Assembly: GCA_030830285.1 (NCBI GenBank)
Contig: JAURNF010000144.1
Coordinates: forward strand, 1 to 14,948
Direction of reading: 5' to 3'
DNA length: 14,948 bases
Origin: Candidatus Kapaibacterium sp.
GTDB lineage: Bacteria; Bacteroidota; Ignavibacteria; Kapaibacteriales; Kapaibacteriaceae
Position numbers and translations under genes: made by a program. This document shows, in pieces, positions 14,472 through 14,948 of this stretch. Under the pieces are notes generated by a model. The model saw only the letters and a program-made list of their open reading frames with translations, ran no database searches and was not told the DNA's origin. The first letter of the stretch is position 1. Each line of letters opens with the position of its first letter.

Positions 14472-14948
14472 ATGAATGATCTACCTCGGTGCACGAGCAA
14501 ACTACGAAATGAGATTCGTGAACTTCACACGTCTCGTGCTCGTCGTGAAACGGGCACATTTCTCGTTGAAGGACCGCATGCATGTGACGAACTCGCTTCC
14601 TCATCGGCAAACGTCCTGCAGGTTGTTCTGCGCGATGATGCCAGCCCGCATGCCAGAACAGTAGCAGGTGTATTCTTCGAGCGTGGGATTCCCGTTCTTG
14701 CGACTGGGGCTCGCGACATGGAGCGTATGTCAGACATGACGACTGCACAAGATGTGCTTGCCGTGGTAGAGATACCGCCTGCACGACAATGCGGAAATCG
14801 GATCATTATCCTTGATGGAATATCAGATCCGGGCAACCTTGGTACGATTATTCGCACAGCTGCATGGTTCGGTTTCAATGACGTCCTGCTGCTCGAAGGA
14901 TCAGCCGATCCATTTGCTCCGAAGGTCGTGCGCTCGAGTGTTGGTGCG
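14472..14948 (+). CDS. SpoU/TrmH-family RNA 2'-O-ribose methyltransferase (3' truncated)
   Basis: 159 residues are visible and the frame is open at the right edge. ATG 14472 follows AGG at 14461-14463 by eight bases. Residues about 8-37 (SKLRNEIRELH, GTFLVEGPHACDEL) match the small substrate-binding domain of TrmH-like enzymes, which holds the target RNA. Residues 114-134 carry SpoU motif 1: LDGISDPGNLGTIIRTAAWFG with Asn122 and the catalytic Arg128. KVVRSSVGA near the edge begins the next conserved block. The knotted SAM-binding motifs 2 and 3 lie beyond the window. The enzyme methylates a ribose in rRNA or tRNA (RlmB, TrmH or TsnR type); which RNA cannot be told from this part. It diverges from deoA with only 11 bases between start codons. 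Confidence 0.93.
   Translation, partial: MNDLPRCTSKLRNEIRELHTSRARRETGTFLVEGPHACDELASSSANVLQVVLRDDASPHARTVAGVFFERGIPVLATGARDMERMSDMTTAQDVLAVVEIPPARQCGNRIIILDGISDPGNLGTIIRTAAWFGFNDVLLLEGSADPFAPKVVRSSVGA

Noticed and set aside
14461..14784. N-terminal extension of deoA upstream of 14460 on the minus strand
   Set aside because: It is the antisense of the methyltransferase gene, has no resemblance to thymidine phosphorylase, and the family N-terminus begins at the 14460 start.
1..14948. CRISPR array, tRNA, rRNA, insertion sequence, prophage or defence system
   Set aside because: No regular short repeats, cloverleaf, rRNA-like stretch, transposase or nuclease signature was seen on either strand.

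Overview
The window looks like a chromosomal piece from a bacterium of the Fibrobacterota-Chlorobiota-Bacteroidota (FCB) group. Two large exported proteins end in type IX secretion (T9SS) sorting-like domains and are built from Ig-like, ASH/choice-of-anchor-D-like and cohesin-like modules, a style typical of Bacteroidota, Ignavibacteria and Kapabacteria. Base composition is near balanced. The exact lineage is inference; no rRNA or other marker is present.

Layout. (1) 3-2033 (+) is the 3' part of a secreted multi-Ig protein with a T9SS C-terminal domain, closed by a very strong hairpin terminator (2072-2106). (2) 2161-6066 (+) is a 1301-residue exported protein: signal peptide, lamin-tail-like domain, fibronectin-like region, two Ig/PKD-like domains, five ASH-like repeats, a cohesin-like module and a degenerate sorting domain. 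(3) Five short-gapped or overlapping genes follow on the same strand: an NAD-dependent epimerase/dehydratase (6087-7070), a membrane-anchored penicillin-acylase-family Ntn hydrolase (7061-9565), M17 leucyl aminopeptidase pepA (9624-11105), a SigR/SigH-like ECF sigma factor (11125-11745) and a single-pass transmembrane anti-sigma factor (11742-12605). The sigma operon then runs by a 1-base overlap into an exported TlpA/ResA-type thioredoxin (12605-13156). (4) A convergent gene on the minus strand, thymidine phosphorylase deoA (13162-14460), carries the + strand terminator inside its own 3' end. (5) A divergent SpoU/TrmH-family RNA 2'-O-methyltransferase starts 11 bases from deoA and runs off the window (14472-14948).

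How they work together. Between the two strong + strand terminators (about 2100 and 13200), seven genes lie head to tail with gaps of at most 58 bases, so one long transcription unit is possible, although internal promoters are likely. The most coherent functional unit is sigma - anti-sigma - TlpA. The sigma resembles the thiol-stress sigma factors of Actinobacteria. Its anti-sigma lacks the usual cysteine/histidine zinc centre but has exactly two cysteines, both on the predicted periplasmic side, and the next gene is a periplasmic thiol-disulfide protein. This suggests envelope redox sensing, which remains a hypothesis. The other genes are recognisable housekeeping or surface families. I found no CRISPR array, tRNA, rRNA, insertion sequence or phage gene.
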